Source: Phycisphaerales bacterium (GTDB taxonomy: Bacteria > Planctomycetota > Phycisphaerae > Phycisphaerales > UBA1924). From it: a DNA stretch of 64,000 bases. Under the pieces are notes generated by a model. The model searched no databases. It was given only the letters and a program-made list of their open reading frames with translations, and was not told the DNA's origin. Numbering within the stretch: position 1 is the stretch's first letter; the number at the start of each line of letters is the position of its first letter. A program made the translations under genes and the position numbers. Shown in pieces: positions 1 through 9,923 of the stretch. Where the stretch lies: NCBI GenBank assembly GCA_020846975.1, contig JADLCX010000072.1:17341-81340 (forward strand), given 5' to 3'.

Positions 1-2
1 TG

Positions 3-1055
3 TTGTGCGACCACCCGACCACGGGCGGGTACCCGGTGGTCGCGTGTGTCGCATCCGTTGACTTCCCGGCTCTCGGGCAACTTCGCCCGGGCGACACCGT
101 CCGCTTCGAGCAGGTCTCGCGTTCTGAGGCGCTCGGGCTCGGCATCCGCCGCGAGGACGACCTGAACCGTCACATCCCGAGTCCGCATGATCCGGGGCGC
201 GCTCAACTGTTCCCCGGCGAACGAGGGTCTCGGGTGCGAAGCGAAACCATCAACCGAACGGGTTGCGGCCGCACCGGCGCTCGTCGCGCGGCGAGCATCG
301 ACCTCAACGCCGACCTCGGCGAGTCGAGCGAGCCCGCGAGGCTCGCCATCGATCGAGATTTGCTGAAGATCGTCACCTCCGCCAACATCGCGTGCGGCGA
401 GCTTGGACACGCGGGCGATGAACGCACCATGTCCGAGATCGTCGGAGAATCGCTCGCACGCGGGGTCGCGATCGGCGCGCACCCGGGCTATCCCGACCGC
501 CCCAACTTCGGGCGCGTGGCGATGAACCTCGCACCCGAACAGGTTGAAGCGACGGTTCGAGACCAGCTCGCGGCGCTGGCCGCGGCGGCCGCCTCCCGAG
601 GCCGACACCTCGAGCACATCAAGCCTCACGGCGCGCTCTACCACGCCGCCAACCTCAGCCCGGCCATCGCCGCCGCGATCGCCCGCGCGGCCGAGGGTTT
701 CGGCGAATCCATCGTTCTGGTCGGCCAGGCACGCTCTCTCGCGCTAGAGGTCTGGAGGTCCATGGGCTTTGCCACGGCCGCCGAAGCCTTCGCCGACAGG
801 CGGTACGAGGACGATGGGACGCTGCGAGCGCGTTCCCACCCCGGTGCGGTGATCTCCGACCCGGCCCAGGCCGCGGCGCAGGCCGTGCAGATCGCCGTGA
901 ACCACCGCGTTGTCACCGAGAGCGGCCGTGAGGTCGATCTTCACGCACAGACCATCTGCATCCACAGCGATACACCTGGCGCGCTCGCGGCCGCGAGGGC
1001 GGTACGCTCCGCGCTCGAATCCGCGGGTGTCGAGATCCGTGCGCTCGTGTGTTGA
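3..1055 (+). CDS. pxpA: 5-oxoprolinase subunit A (LamB/YcsF family), fused in frame to the C-terminal tail of a PxpC/KipA-like carboxylase subunit; 5' truncated by the window edge
   Basis: IDLNADLGES...NIACGELGHAGD...AIGAHPGYPD...HIKPHGALYHAA; N-terminal TTGGYPVVACVASVDFPALGQLRPGDTVRF resembles the PxpC C-terminus. Confidence 0.85.
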   Translation: MCDHPTTGGYPVVACVASVDFPALGQLRPGDTVRFEQVSRSEALGLGIRREDDLNRHIPSPHDPGRAQLFPGERGSRVRSETINRTGCGRTGARRAASIDLNADLGESSEPARLAIDRDLLKIVTSANIACGELGHAGDERTMSEIVGESLARGVAIGAHPGYPDRPNFGRVAMNLAPEQVEATVRDQLAALAAAAASRGRHLEHIKPHGALYHAANLSPAIAAAIARAAEGFGESIVLVGQARSLALEVWRSMGFATAAEAFADRRYEDDGTLRARSHPGAVISDPAQAAAQAVQIAVNHRVVTESGREVDLHAQTICIHSDTPGALAAARAVRSALESAGVEIRALVC

Positions 1056-1090
1056 TCATGGCGCCCGCCGGTCACGCCCCAACCGGCGGT

Positions 1091-1879
1091 TCAATCGCAC
1101 GGGGGCTCGCCGTCCTCGCGGGCCAGGCTGCCCTCGCCGCGCAACTGCCGCGCGATGTCCGCGATGATGCGGCGGTCCTGCGTGATCAGGTTGTGGCTCA
1201 GGATCAACTGGCCGCTGACCCAGTGTGGAGCACGGCCTTCCGGCGCGGTCCGCGAAGCACCGACCCAGGTGTCGCGCAGCCGCGCGTAGCAGACGAGCTC
1301 GTAATCGGCGCTTCGCCGTTCCTCGTCGAGCCGCTTCATGAACTCCGACCCGGGCCGCATCTGCCGCGAGCCCGCATCGACGGCGACCGGCAGCCTCGCG
1401 GCGAGCCTGGCGCCCCGGTGGGGTGTTCCGATCGTGAACAACCGCGCGATCCGCAGCCTCTTGCTCGGGCCCCGGCGCGTCGACTCGCCCGCCGCGGCCC
1501 TCGCGACCAGTCCCCCCATCGAGACGCCGACAACATCGACCTCGATGGTCCACCGCTCATCCGCCGAGGGCCAGCGCCGATCGACGGATTGACACACACC
1601 GGCCGCGATTCGAGGGATGTCGCTCGACCACGGGAACGCGATCGGCAGAAATCGATCCTCGGGCGCACCGGTCAGCCGCCGCAGGTCTCGCACGATTCCC
1701 CGCGGCATCATCGCCCAGGCACGGTACCCCGCGAGCACAACCACGGGGCGCGCCAGGCCCGCGCACGGCGCCGCCTTCATGCGGGCACACTCGCGTTCCG
1801 CATCGTGAATGGTGAGCGGGAACGCGGGATTCTCGCACGGCACATCGAGCCATCGCACCAGCCAGGGGGGTGTGATCAT
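1091..1879 (-). CDS. Alpha/beta-hydrolase (lipase-like) protein
   Basis: GVSMGG nucleophile elbow in VDVVGVSMGGLVARAA; TIGTPHRGA motif. Confidence 0.6.
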   Translation of the reverse strand: MITPPWLVRWLDVPCENPAFPLTIHDAERECARMKAAPCAGLARPVVVLAGYRAWAMMPRGIVRDLRRLTGAPEDRFLPIAFPWSSDIPRIAAGVCQSVDRRWPSADERWTIEVDVVGVSMGGLVARAAAGESTRRGPSKRLRIARLFTIGTPHRGARLAARLPVAVDAGSRQMRPGSEFMKRLDEERRSADYELVCYARLRDTWVGASRTAPEGRAPHWVSGQLILSHNLITQDRRIIADIARQLRGEGSLAREDGEPPCD

Positions 1880-2063
1880 CGGGCGTGCTTCTTATGACAA
1901 GGCAAGGCGCGGAGAAGAACGAGGGTTTCGCGGAGGACCGGAGGAGGGCGTGTCAGATGGGTCTGTAGAACACACTTGAACCATGGCCTGGTTCACCAAG
2001 CATCTCTCCGCGCCCTCTGCGTCAGCCTCTGGCGTCTATCGCCTCTTTCGAGGGAGCAAGACC

Positions 2064-3383
2064 TCACCGCCCCCCCACCCCTCCCACCCCTCCAACCGTC
2101 AGCGTGTGCAACTGCTCGACGTTGCCGCCGGCGATCTTCTCGAACCCGCTCCCCAACTCCCCGATCGGATCGGGCGGGATGATGTCCACCTTCTTCTCAC
2201 CCAGTTTCGCCTCGCCGCGCTTCACCTTCGCCTCGAACTCGCGGCACTCGTGCATCAGCCGCGGCAGGATCTCCTCTTCGGTCACGTTGGCGACCTTCTC
2301 GCCCTGCACGTAGATGATGCCGCGCCGGTCGCCGGCAAAGACCGCGACATCCGCGCCCTCGGCCTCGCCGGGTCCGTTGACGATGCAGCCCATCACCGCC
2401 ACCTTGATCGGGAGTTCGATCGCCTGCAACTGCTTGCGGACATCCTGCACGAGCGTGAACAGGTCCACCTGGATGCGCCCGCACGTCGGGCAGGCGATCA
2501 GGTCCACGCCCTTCCGCTCACGCAGGCCCAGGCTCCACAACAGTTCAAGCCCGTCCTGCACCTCGTAGATCGGATCGTTGGCGTAGCTGATCCGAACCGT
2601 GTCGCCGATCCCGTTGCACAGCAGCGCGCTGAGCGCGGCGATGGAACGGATGCACCCGGTCTCCTTCGGCCCCGCGTGGGTGACGCCCAGGTGCAGCGGA
2701 TGGTCGAACCGCTTGCTGATCTCGGTGTACGCGTCGATCACGACCTGGGCGTCCATGCTCTTGGCGCTGATGGCGACGTCGTAGAAATCCTGCTCGTAGA
2801 AGATGTCGAGGTATTCCTCGAGCTTGGTGATCATGATCGCCAGCAGGTACCCGTGCTTCTGCTCGCTGAAGACCGCGCCGAGCTCCTTCATCCGCTTCTG
2901 CTTGTCCTTGCGCTCGATGATCGAGCCCTCGTTGACACCCACGCGGATCGGGAGCCTGCGCGCCTTGCACGCCTGGATCACGTCGATAACCTGCTTGCGA
3001 TCGTTGATGTTCCCCGGGTTGAGCCGGATCTTGTGCACGCCCGCCTCCACCGCCTCCAGCGCGCGCTGAAAGTGGAAGTGCACATCCGCCACGATCGGGA
3101 CCTGCACCCGCGGCAGTATCTCCTTGAGAGCCTCGGTATCCTTCTTCTCCGGCACCGCCACACGCACGATGTCGGCCCCGCCCGCCGCGAGCTTGTTGAT
3201 CTCGGCGGCGCACTTGTCGATGTCGTGCGTGTAGCCTGCGGTCATCGTCTGCACCGAGACCGGCGCGGCCGTCGTCGGCGTTCCGTCGTTGTTCGGCTTT
3301 CCGCCGCCGATGCGGACGATTCCGACACGGTCATCACCGACGACAATCTGGCGCGTGGGGCGGCGTGGGGTCATTGCGGGCAA
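2064..3383 (-). CDS. ispG: 4-hydroxy-3-methylbut-2-en-1-yl diphosphate synthase
   Basis: PVSVQTMTAGYTHD, RLNPGNI, LIACPTCGRIQVD, AVMGCIVNGPGEA motifs of GcpE/IspG. Confidence 0.95.
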   Translation of the reverse strand: MPAMTPRRPTRQIVVGDDRVGIVRIGGGKPNNDGTPTTAAPVSVQTMTAGYTHDIDKCAAEINKLAAGGADIVRVAVPEKKDTEALKEILPRVQVPIVADVHFHFQRALEAVEAGVHKIRLNPGNINDRKQVIDVIQACKARRLPIRVGVNEGSIIERKDKQKRMKELGAVFSEQKHGYLLAIMITKLEEYLDIFYEQDFYDVAISAKSMDAQVVIDAYTEISKRFDHPLHLGVTHAGPKETGCIRSIAALSALLCNGIGDTVRISYANDPIYEVQDGLELLWSLGLRERKGVDLIACPTCGRIQVDLFTLVQDVRKQLQAIELPIKVAVMGCIVNGPGEAEGADVAVFAGDRRGIIYVQGEKVANVTEEEILPRLMHECREFEAKVKRGEAKLGEKKVDIIPPDPIGELGSGFEKIAGGNVEQLHTLTVGGVGGVGGR

Positions 3384-3433
3384 GAGTAGGACGCCACCAC
3401 CGCCGCGGACTCCCGTTAGACTGCACGGCCACC

Positions 3434-4843
3434 ATGCCCCCGCCCGCCGCGATGAAGGAATCTCCCGCGTTTCAGAAGGCCGCCCTGCGGAGCGAGGTCG
3501 GCCGCGCCTACGCGGCCATGATCGCGCTCGGGCTCATCTTCGTGTTCGTGATCTCGCGGGAGTTGTCGCAGGATCCCGACGAGCGCATCCCGATGGCCGG
3601 CTTTCTGGGCCTGGCGGTCCTGCTCGTGCTCCAGGTCGGCATCGTCTTCTACGCGCGATGGCTCAACGCGCGCGAGCGAGGTCTACCCCCGTGGTTCCTG
3701 CTGTTCACGGTCGTGTTCGAGAGCCTCGTCCCCACGGCGATCATCCTGCTCCAGACCATCCCCGGAACGATCCCCCCGTGGGCCGTGCTGTGCGCTCCGC
3801 CGCTGCTCGCCTACGGGTTGCTCATCACCCTCAACACCTTGCGTTTGCGCCCGATGCTCTGCATCCTGGGCGGCTTGGTCGGGGCCGCGGGCTACGCGGG
3901 CGCGATGCTCTATGTCGAGTACATCCTCGACATCCCGCGCCCGACGACCGGCCTGCCGCACGCGGCTTACATCAGCAACCCGGTCATCATCCTGATCAGC
4001 GGCATCGCCGCCGCGTGGGTGGCCCGCGAGATCCGCACCCACCTTGAAGCGGCCCAGCGCGAGGCGGATACCCGCCTCCGCATGGACCAGGTCGAACGCG
4101 ACCTGAGCACCGCCACATCGATCCAGCGCGCGCTGCTGCCGAGCGCTGCCCCGGCGATCACCGGCTTCGACATCGCCGGATGGAACCGCCCCGCCGACCA
4201 GACCGGCGGCGACTACTACGACTGGCAACAACTCCCCGATGGCAACTGGATCGTCTCTCTGGCTGATGTGAGCGGCCACGGCATCGGGCCGGCGATGGTT
4301 ACGGCCGCGTGCCGGGCGTACGTGCGGGCCGCGAGCCAGCACGACGGCGACCTTGCCTCACTCACCGCGCGCGTCAACCGCCTGCTGGCCGACGACCTCC
4401 CGGACGGCCGGTTCATCACCATGGTCAGCGTGCTGATCGACACGCGGCGCGGCCCGGAGGCACCGCTCGGCCTGCTCTCGGCGGGGCACGGGCCGATGCT
4501 CGTGCTCGTGCGTGCCTCCGGCCGGGTCGAAGAGATCGGCCCGCAGGGCGCGCCCCTGGCCATCACGGCCGACTCCCAGTTCGGCCCTGCCCGCTCGGTC
4601 GAGCTGGCGCCAGGGGATGTCCTAGCCCTGATCACCGACGGCCTGTTCGAGTGGTCCAGACCGGACCACACCGGCACGCGCGAACAGTACGGCCTGCAAC
4701 GGGTGCACGAATCGCTGCGCACCCACGCCCACCTTCCCGCCGCGGCCGTCGCCGAAGCGCTCGCCGCCGATGCCGGCGCATTCGCGAAAGGCGAGCCCCA
4801 GCAGGACGATGTGACGGTGGTCATCATCAAGCGGGCCGGCTGA
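3434..4843 (+). CDS. Membrane-associated PP2C/SpoIIE-type (RsbU-like) serine phosphatase
   Basis: N-terminal TM segments, then IQRALLPS...GGDYYDW...LADVSGHGIGPAMV...LITDGLFEW...QDDVTVVIIK. Confidence 0.88.
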   Translation: MPPPAAMKESPAFQKAALRSEVGRAYAAMIALGLIFVFVISRELSQDPDERIPMAGFLGLAVLLVLQVGIVFYARWLNARERGLPPWFLLFTVVFESLVPTAIILLQTIPGTIPPWAVLCAPPLLAYGLLITLNTLRLRPMLCILGGLVGAAGYAGAMLYVEYILDIPRPTTGLPHAAYISNPVIILISGIAAAWVAREIRTHLEAAQREADTRLRMDQVERDLSTATSIQRALLPSAAPAITGFDIAGWNRPADQTGGDYYDWQQLPDGNWIVSLADVSGHGIGPAMVTAACRAYVRAASQHDGDLASLTARVNRLLADDLPDGRFITMVSVLIDTRRGPEAPLGLLSAGHGPMLVLVRASGRVEEIGPQGAPLAITADSQFGPARSVELAPGDVLALITDGLFEWSRPDHTGTREQYGLQRVHESLRTHAHLPAAAVAEALAADAGAFAKGEPQQDDVTVVIIKRAG

Positions 4844-4896
4844 GCCTTTCCGCCCCGTCCGTAATGCGGCCGACCGATTTCCGATAGACTTTCCTT

Positions 4897-5841
4897 ATGG
4901 GCGGCCCAGTCTTCCTCGCATGGTCCTTCGCACCCCTCACCATCCTCGTGGTCATCGCCGCGTTCGCGATCCGGGCGATCTGGGTCACGATCACCCCGCC
5001 GCGCAAGGGCGTGAAACAGCCTTCGTGCGAGAAGTGCAAGTACCCGGTTTCGGGCCTGACCACGCTGAACTGCCCCGAGTGTGGAAACGACCTGCGGCAG
5101 ACCGGCATCATCACACGCCCGATGGAGATCCGGCGTCGCGGCGGGTTGGGCGGGGCGATTCTCGGTTTGACGTACCTGCTGCTGTGCGGGTCCGGCATGT
5201 CGATGCTCCTGCTTGGCGGCCTGACAGCGCGGAACTTCGCGGCCAGCAGCGGCCCCAGCATCGGCACGACCCTTCTCACGCCGCTCTCCGGCGCCTACGC
5301 ATCGATCAAGTTGGAGCAGCCGTTTCAAGCCACGACAAGCACGGAGTCCGGCGCGGCCTATCTCGCCGCGGTTCAGGTTCGACTCGCGGACGGGTCGGCC
5401 CGGCGGCTCGAAGTTGCCCCGAGCCGCCGCTGCGTATCCGTCGCCGATGGCGTCGCGAGCGCGCCGATCGGAAGCCTCAGCGCGGCAACCATCGCGGACT
5501 GGTTCACCACCATCGGGCTTGACTGCACCAACACCGCCGTCGCCGCCGAAGCCGACGCAGTCGCGAGAATCCTTGACATCACGACCATCACGCCGTACAC
5601 GAGTCCCAGCCAGATGTCCGTGTCGGCGTTCTCCGTTGGTCCGACCACCTTCGCCGGAGCCAACGCCACCACCTACTCGCAGAATCAGACAGTCCTGTGG
5701 ACGATCGTCGCTTGGTCGATTCCTGTGGTCTTCATCGGCCTCTGGGTCATCCTCACGCTTCTCATCGTCTTCCGCCGCCGCAAACTCCTCCGCGAGGCCG
5801 ATGCGCCCGCGCCCCCACCAGCGCCCGCGGTTCCCGCCTGA
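4897..5841 (+). CDS. Hypothetical membrane protein with zinc-ribbon motif
   Basis: CEKCKYPVSGLTTLNCPECGNDLR between TM segments. Confidence 0.65.
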   Translation: MGGPVFLAWSFAPLTILVVIAAFAIRAIWVTITPPRKGVKQPSCEKCKYPVSGLTTLNCPECGNDLRQTGIITRPMEIRRRGGLGGAILGLTYLLLCGSGMSMLLLGGLTARNFAASSGPSIGTTLLTPLSGAYASIKLEQPFQATTSTESGAAYLAAVQVRLADGSARRLEVAPSRRCVSVADGVASAPIGSLSAATIADWFTTIGLDCTNTAVAAEADAVARILDITTITPYTSPSQMSVSAFSVGPTTFAGANATTYSQNQTVLWTIVAWSIPVVFIGLWVILTLLIVFRRRKLLREADAPAPPPAPAVPA

Positions 5842-6177
5842 GCGCGCCTGATGATCCGCCACGATCCCCGCGCACGCATCCGCGCCGACCGCGCCATCGC
5901 TGGCGACAACCTGCCGCGAGATGGGCCGAAACCGTCGTGCCGAGTTCACACGCGAGGCACGGATCCATCAAGACCAGCCGATTCAGGTTGATTCGCGGCA
6001 CGTATGGGACTGGCAGCACCAAGTCGGGATCATGCGGCGGAACGATCGGTGTGGATGGCTGTCCCGACCGGTCGCCGAGCCCCCACCGCAATTCCCCCAT
6101 TTGGGGCATTTTCCCCGCACAAAGAGGCGTTGGGGCTATCCAGACCGAATTACTTTCCACAATCCAAACAAACACGC

Positions 6178-6205
6178 TTGACAGCCCGAATATTGACCGT
6201 ATATT
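6178..6205 (+). promoter_or_regulatory. Putative sigma70-type promoter for the radical SAM gene
   Basis: TTGACA (6178-6183), 16 bp, TATATT (6200-6205); ATG at 6212. Confidence 0.6.
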
Positions 6206-6211
6206 TGGCGT

Positions 6212-7354
6212 ATGGTTGGATATTCCGACATCCCTACCGGGTCAGCCGAGCACGTTGACGCCCTTCTGAGCGGCCCCGCCCGCGGCCGCGGGGCTCAACT
6301 GAACCCCGGCAACCGCTTTGAGGATGTCCGTCTGCACGTGCTGGGTGAACACCTCGACGAACTCGCGATCGAGCATCCCGACGGCCGCGGCGTTCCCACC
6401 CGCGTCTACGCCGACAAGTCCAAGACGCTCCTCAACCGGGTGGACAGCCCGGACCTTCCCTTCAACTGGACGATCAATCCCTACCGCGGATGCGAGCACG
6501 GGTGCATCTACTGCTACGCGCGGCCCGGGCACGAATACCTCGGCATGTCATGCGGGCTGGACTTCGAGACCCGGATCATGGCCAAGCTCGACGCGCCCGC
6601 CCTCGCGCGCGCCGAGTTCGGCAAGCCCGGATGGAACGGCGAGCACATCTCCCTCAGCGGCGTGACCGACTGCTACCAGCCGATCGAATCCAGACTCCGC
6701 ATCACCCGCGGCTTGCTCGAAGTCTGCGCCGAGTTCGCCCAGCCCGTTGGGATCGTCACCAAGAGCAGGCTCATCACGCGCGACATCGACCTGCTTCGGG
6801 AACTCGCCCGCCACCAGGCGGTCGGCGCGTTCATCAGCATCACCACGCTCGACAACCGTCTCGCCAGCGCGATGGAACCCCGCGCCAGCGCACCTCGCGA
6901 GCGACTGGCCGCGGTCAGGCAACTCGCCGATGCCGGCATCCCGGTCGGCGTCATGACCGCGCCGATCATCCCCGGGCTCAACGAGAGCGAGATCCCGGCG
7001 ATTCTTGATGCCGCCGCCGATGCGGGTGCGAGCGGCGCGGGATACACCATGCTCCGGCTGCCCCACCAGATCAAGGCCCTGTTCCTCGACTGGCTGAAGC
7101 GCGAGTTTCCGGATCGGGCCGGCAAGGTCGAATCACAACTCCGCGATATGCGCCACGGCGATCTCTACAGGGCGACATTCTTCGAGCGGCACAAGGGCGT
7201 CGGCGCCCGCGCCGAGCAGGTTGGGCAGATGTTCAAGGTGTTTCAACGCAAGCACAACCTGCACCGCAAATGGGCTCGGCTCTCGAACGAGGAGTTTCTG
7301 CGGCGAAAGCGCGTCCGCGAGTCCAAAGGCCAACTCGGGCTCTGGAACGGTTGA
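6212..7354 (+). CDS. PA0069-family radical SAM protein
   Basis: NPYRGCEHGCIYCYARPGHEYLG...LDFETRI CxxxCxxC signature. Confidence 0.9.
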   Translation: MVGYSDIPTGSAEHVDALLSGPARGRGAQLNPGNRFEDVRLHVLGEHLDELAIEHPDGRGVPTRVYADKSKTLLNRVDSPDLPFNWTINPYRGCEHGCIYCYARPGHEYLGMSCGLDFETRIMAKLDAPALARAEFGKPGWNGEHISLSGVTDCYQPIESRLRITRGLLEVCAEFAQPVGIVTKSRLITRDIDLLRELARHQAVGAFISITTLDNRLASAMEPRASAPRERLAAVRQLADAGIPVGVMTAPIIPGLNESEIPAILDAAADAGASGAGYTMLRLPHQIKALFLDWLKREFPDRAGKVESQLRDMRHGDLYRATFFERHKGVGARAEQVGQMFKVFQRKHNLHRKWARLSNEEFLRRKRVRESKGQLGLWNG

Positions 7355-7396
7355 ACCGAACCCTCGGGTATAGTGACCATCAGCGTCCGGCTCACC

Positions 7397-7813
7397 ATGC
7401 AGCACCAGCCGAACAACCCCGCGAGTTCCCAGATCGCCGCCCAACCCGGCACGGTTGGGCCCGATCGGCCCGCGAGTTCGCTCACGCGCGACGAGAAGGA
7501 AGCGCTCTTCCGACGCGGCACATCGCTGATCCTCATGGGGATCGTGCTCATCGTGTGCGTCGGCGTCGTGTCCGTCATCATCCTCCGCCGTCACCGGAGA
7601 CGAATCCTCGCGCGCGTCCGAGCATCGAAGAAGCGACGCCCCCCGCCGGATCCGTGGTTCGAGTCCGGCCGTCGCACCGGCCCGCGGGGCGAGGGCGGAG
7701 CGGGCGGGTCGGCGCTGGGCATCGACGACGACGACACCGTGGACCTCGATCCCGATGAACTCGACGACTTCGATGTCGAGGGCGACGAGGGAAGAGGGGG
7801 GAACAAGCCATGA
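7397..7813 (+). CDS. Hypothetical single-TM protein
   Basis: ORF with TM segment LILMGIVLIVCVGVVSVIIL followed by a charged tail; overlaps next CDS start. Confidence 0.5.
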   Translation: MQHQPNNPASSQIAAQPGTVGPDRPASSLTRDEKEALFRRGTSLILMGIVLIVCVGVVSVIILRRHRRRILARVRASKKRRPPPDPWFESGRRTGPRGEGGAGGSALGIDDDDTVDLDPDELDDFDVEGDEGRGGNKP

Positions 7814-8607
7814 CCGCAGCACCGCCGCTCACCGCCTCACCCCGTCCGCTCGCGCTCGTCACCGGCGGCGCGAAGCGCGTCGGGCGCGCCACTTCGCTCG
7901 CGCTGGCCCGCGCGGGGTGCGACATCCTCATCACCTACCACACCCGCGGCGACGCGGCCAAGCGCGTCATTGAAGAGTGCATCGCTTCGGGAGCCTCGGC
8001 GACGGGCTGCGGCGCGATCGAGCTCAACCTCGACAACCTTGAAGCGGTCGATCAACTCGCGTCGCGCCTTGCGAATGACCTTCCCCGCCTCGATGTGCTC
8101 GTCCTCAACGCCTCGACCTACGACCGCACGCCGATGGCCTCGCTGACCGGCGAGCAACTGCTCTCGGCCTACCGCATCAACTGCGCCAGCGGCGCGATCC
8201 TCTGCGCCCGGCTCGGCCCGTTGCTGCAACGATCTTCGCTCCGATTCGGCGGCGCGATCATCGCCATGGCCGATGTCCACTCGCTCGGCGAGCACGGCCT
8301 GCCCCGCGCACACGACTTCCTCGCCTACTCCCTCTCCAAGGCCGCGATCGTCGAACTCGTCCGCGGCCTGGCACGCGAACTCGCGCCGAGGGTCCGCGTC
8401 AACGCCATCGCCCCGGGCGTCATCGCCTGGCCCGACAGCGGCCACGAATCCGACGCCGCATCGCAGGCGAGTTACCTCGGCAAGGTCCCCCTCGACCGCG
8501 CCGGCACACCCGAGGATGCCGCCGACCTCATCCGCTGGCTCGCGCTCGAGAGCAACTACATCACGGGCCAGACCATCCGGCTGGATGGAGGCCGCAGCCT
8601 GATCTGA
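7810..8607 (+). CDS. Short-chain dehydrogenase/reductase
   Basis: ALVTGGAKRVGRATSLAL, NAST, YSLSKAA, C-terminal YITGQTIRLDGGRSL. Confidence 0.9.
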   Translation: MTAAPPLTASPRPLALVTGGAKRVGRATSLALARAGCDILITYHTRGDAAKRVIEECIASGASATGCGAIELNLDNLEAVDQLASRLANDLPRLDVLVLNASTYDRTPMASLTGEQLLSAYRINCASGAILCARLGPLLQRSSLRFGGAIIAMADVHSLGEHGLPRAHDFLAYSLSKAAIVELVRGLARELAPRVRVNAIAPGVIAWPDSGHESDAASQASYLGKVPLDRAGTPEDAADLIRWLALESNYITGQTIRLDGGRSLI

Positions 8608-8677
8608 GCAAGAGTGGCAAGGGGGCAGGTTGGAGGATGCGGAGTCGTGACGGGGGGGATCGATGGCGCGACGCGCG

Positions 8678-9774
8678 TTACTTGCTCTTCAGCCGCTCGG
8701 CCATCGCCTTCGCGCCGTCGTGGCCGAGCATCGCCGCCGTAGTCGCCATCTTCTGGGCGTTGTCCTTGTCGCCCGCGCGCTCGTACCACAGCGCGGCCTG
8801 GTACGCGAACTCCGCGTTGGGCGTCTGACCCTCCGGCCCGCTCGCCAGCGCACCCGCGTACATCTTCGCGGCCTCTTCGGGCTTGCGCATCAGGCCGTAC
8901 GACTCCCCGAGCGTTGTCAGCACGGCCGGCTGGTTCCGCTGCGTCGGATCGAGCGCGAGCAGCAGCGTCGCCGCCTGCTCCGACTCGCCGCGCCGGTTCA
9001 TCACCCGCGCCTCGACCAACCGCCACTTCGCCACCGCGGGCTGAAGTTTACGGGCCTCGGCGATGTGCTGCGCCGCCAGCCCGGGCTGGTCCTTCCGCAG
9101 TTCGAGTTCCGCGAGCGTCCCCCACGCCTCGGCGAGTTCCGGGTTCAGTTTCGCCGCACGCAGCAGGCTCGCCATCGCGGCCGATTCCGATGCTCCATCC
9201 CCGGCCTTGATCTGCACCATCGCCAGATAGAGCGGGTACTTGGCCTCGCGCGGATCGGCCGTCTGCGCCATCGAGTAGTGCTCGACCGCGCGATCGATCT
9301 TCCCGGCCATCGTCGCGCACGTGCCCGCCTCGAAGTGCAGTTGGCCCGCCTCCACGTCCGCGCCCTGCGCGATCTGCCGCGTCGAGCCCGGCGGGAGCAG
9401 CGACACCGCCGCTTGATACTCGTTGTACGCTCGCTCGTACTGCTTCAGGCCCATCAGCGACTGCGCGTGCGCCCGCCGCACCGACAGGTCCTGCGGGTTG
9501 GTCTCCGAGAGTTTCGCAAGGATCGTCGCCGCCTGCTCGAACTGGTTGTCGCGCTGGTACTTCGCCGCGGCTTCCAGCCCGGCCTCCACCGCCGCGGCGG
9601 ACGCCGGCGCGACCTCGCCCGTCCCGCCGCCCGCCGCCGATGCTTCGCTCGGGCCGTTCATCGCCGAACGCACCGCGATCCCGCCGATCACCAGCACCGC
9701 CGCTCCGAGCACCGCCGCCGCGGCCAACAGCGGACGGTTCGACTTCGGTCTGCCAGACGAGGGTTCGTTCACCA
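8678..9774 (-). CDS. TPR-repeat protein with N-terminal TM anchor
   Basis: MVNEPSSGRPKSNRPLLAAAAVLGAAVLVIGG then repeated TPR-like helices. Confidence 0.8.
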
Positions 9775-9923
9775 TGAGCAGGGTATCGGCACAACTCCGC
9801 GTTGGAGTGCGCACGAACGCCCTTCCGTGTTCCCTCGCTCCGGCCGAACCACGCAGACCCTGCGACCGCACCCTCCGATTCCTACACTCCTTCCTCTTCC
9901 CGAACAATCCCGGAAGACCCACC

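Noticed and set aside
1983-3389. 468-aa plus-strand ORF
   Set aside because: Antisense of ispG; composition mirrors the ispG codons with no independent family signature.
4216-5949. 577-aa minus-strand ORF
   Set aside because: Antisense of the phosphatase and zinc-ribbon genes; no motif support.
5842-6177. tRNA or ncRNA in the gap before the radical SAM gene
   Set aside because: No cloverleaf or TPsiC (GTTCRA) signature that I could pair convincingly; only the promoter is supported.
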